From Pandoraea aquatica (GTDB taxonomy: Bacteria > Pseudomonadota > Gammaproteobacteria > Burkholderiales > Burkholderiaceae): a stretch of 64,000 bases of DNA. Shown here piece by piece: positions 63,598-64,000 of this stretch (position 1 is its first letter; each line of letters opens with the position of its first letter). The stretch spans positions 930,001-994,000 of the forward strand of contig NZ_CABPSN010000002.1 of NCBI RefSeq assembly GCF_902459565.1. The letters are read 5' to 3'. Under the pieces are notes generated by a model. The model was not told the origin of the DNA, did no database searches, and saw only the letters and a program-made list of their open reading frames with translations. The position numbers were made by a program, and so were the translations under genes.

Positions 63598-64000
63598 ATG
63601 CTGATCTGGTTTGTCATTCTGTATTGGGTCATTTCGGTGGCTATCGGGCTGTTGGCCGCCCTCAAGGTCCGCAATACCAAGGATTTCACCGTCGCTGGCC
63701 GCCGCCTGCCTTATGGCATGGTCGTGGCTGTCGTGTTTGCGACCTGGTTCGGCTCTGAAGCGGTGCTCGGCATTCCCGCGACGTTCATCGGCGAGGGCCT
63801 GCGCGGCGTGGTCGCCGATCCGTTCGGCTCGTCGATGTGTCTGGTCCTCGTGGGCATGTTCTTCGCCCGAAAGCTGTATCGCATGAACCTCATGACGATC
63901 GGCGACTTCTACAAGCTCAAGTACAACCGGACGGTCGAAGTGGTGACGTCGGTGGCCATCGTCATCTCGTACCTCGGTTGGGTCGGCGCACAGATCAAGG
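63598..64000 (+). CDS. Sodium:solute symporter (SSS family), 3' end outside window
   Basis: 134 residues visible to the window end, with no stop. The first membrane segment is LIWFVILYWVISVAIGLLAA, followed by the conserved DFTVAGRRLPYGMVVAVVFA, ATWFGSEAVLGIPATFIGEG and MTIGDFYKLKYN. This is the N-terminal third of an SSS symporter (PutP/PanF/ActP-like). Substrate unknown. ATG at 63598; no clear ribosome site. Confidence 0.88.
   Translation, partial: MLIWFVILYWVISVAIGLLAALKVRNTKDFTVAGRRLPYGMVVAVVFATWFGSEAVLGIPATFIGEGLRGVVADPFGSSMCLVLVGMFFARKLYRMNLMTIGDFYKLKYNRTVEVVTSVAIVISYLGWVGAQIK

Noticed and set aside
1-64000. tRNA, rRNA, CRISPR, prophage or IS elements
   Set aside because: None of the usual signatures were found by eye; a covariance-model and IS database search would be needed for certainty.

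Overview
The window is high-GC (clearly above 60% by eye) chromosomal DNA from a betaproteobacterium, most likely Burkholderiales and plausibly Pandoraea. The evidence is the ubiE/ubiJ/ubiB block, a very long DUF3683-type FAD/Fe-S oxidoreductase, an ilvA/5'-nucleotidase/queF run, and many LysR- and MarR-regulated catabolic or efflux islands. The genus is inferred from gene content, not from a marker gene. I see no rRNA or tRNA genes, CRISPR arrays, insertion sequences or prophage genes. Codon use looks uniform, so most of this is ordinary chromosome with accessory catabolic cassettes.

Layout. 1-7.7 kb: 3' part of an acyl-CoA ligase, an ACS-type MFS importer, a MarR regulator, a nitronate monooxygenase with a textbook promoter and palindromic operator, a secreted alpha/beta hydrolase, and a CusR/CusS-like two-component pair. 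7.7-13.4 kb: a polar amino-acid ABC transporter interleaved with a flavin reductase and an NtaA/SnaA-type monooxygenase, with a divergent LysR; this resembles organosulfur or cysteine-conjugate salvage modules. 13.5-22.9 kb: YddG exporter, a LysR-controlled MFS/aldo-keto reductase/ene-reductase operon, an NDH-2-like flavoprotein, an acetyltransferase/azoreductase pair, an Rrf2 regulator and a class III cyclic-nucleotide phosphodiesterase. 23-29.1 kb: class V aminotransferase, LysP, and an ECF sigma/anti-sigma pair divergent from a secreted fasciclin protein (the same gene set as SigK/RskA/MPT70 of mycobacteria).

29.2-35.1 kb is the most interesting part: a MetR-like regulator, then queH, mesX (DUF1852), mesD (core methionine synthase without the folate-binding half) and a flavin reductase. 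These converge on an unusual MetF-like protein fused to a C-terminal cysteine-rich MTHFR_C domain. MetR-type boxes lie before both the regulator and queH. Together they look like a MetR-controlled, oxygen-dependent, folate-independent methionine synthesis module.

35.3-41.8 kb: a DHA2 efflux pump with its MarR repressor, and a D-amino-acid catabolic locus (type III PLP deaminase, RpiR regulator, D-aminoacylase, RidA). 42-43 kb: an orphan two-gene unit of a small two-TM protein and an LcrH/SycD-like type III secretion chaperone. 43-47.9 kb: queF, 5'-nucleotidase, ilvA, a MobA/MocA-like nucleotidyltransferase and a YqaA-type membrane protein. 48-57 kb: a Tat-exported molybdenum hydroxylase with its 2Fe-2S subunit, the 1.3-kilo-residue FAD/Fe-S oxidoreductase, and a CPA1 sodium/proton antiporter. 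57-64 kb: HIT protein, DUF971, ubiE, Tim44-like protein, ubiJ, ubiB, a TPMT-family methyltransferase and the 5' part of a sodium:solute symporter, i.e. the ubiquinone biosynthesis neighbourhood.
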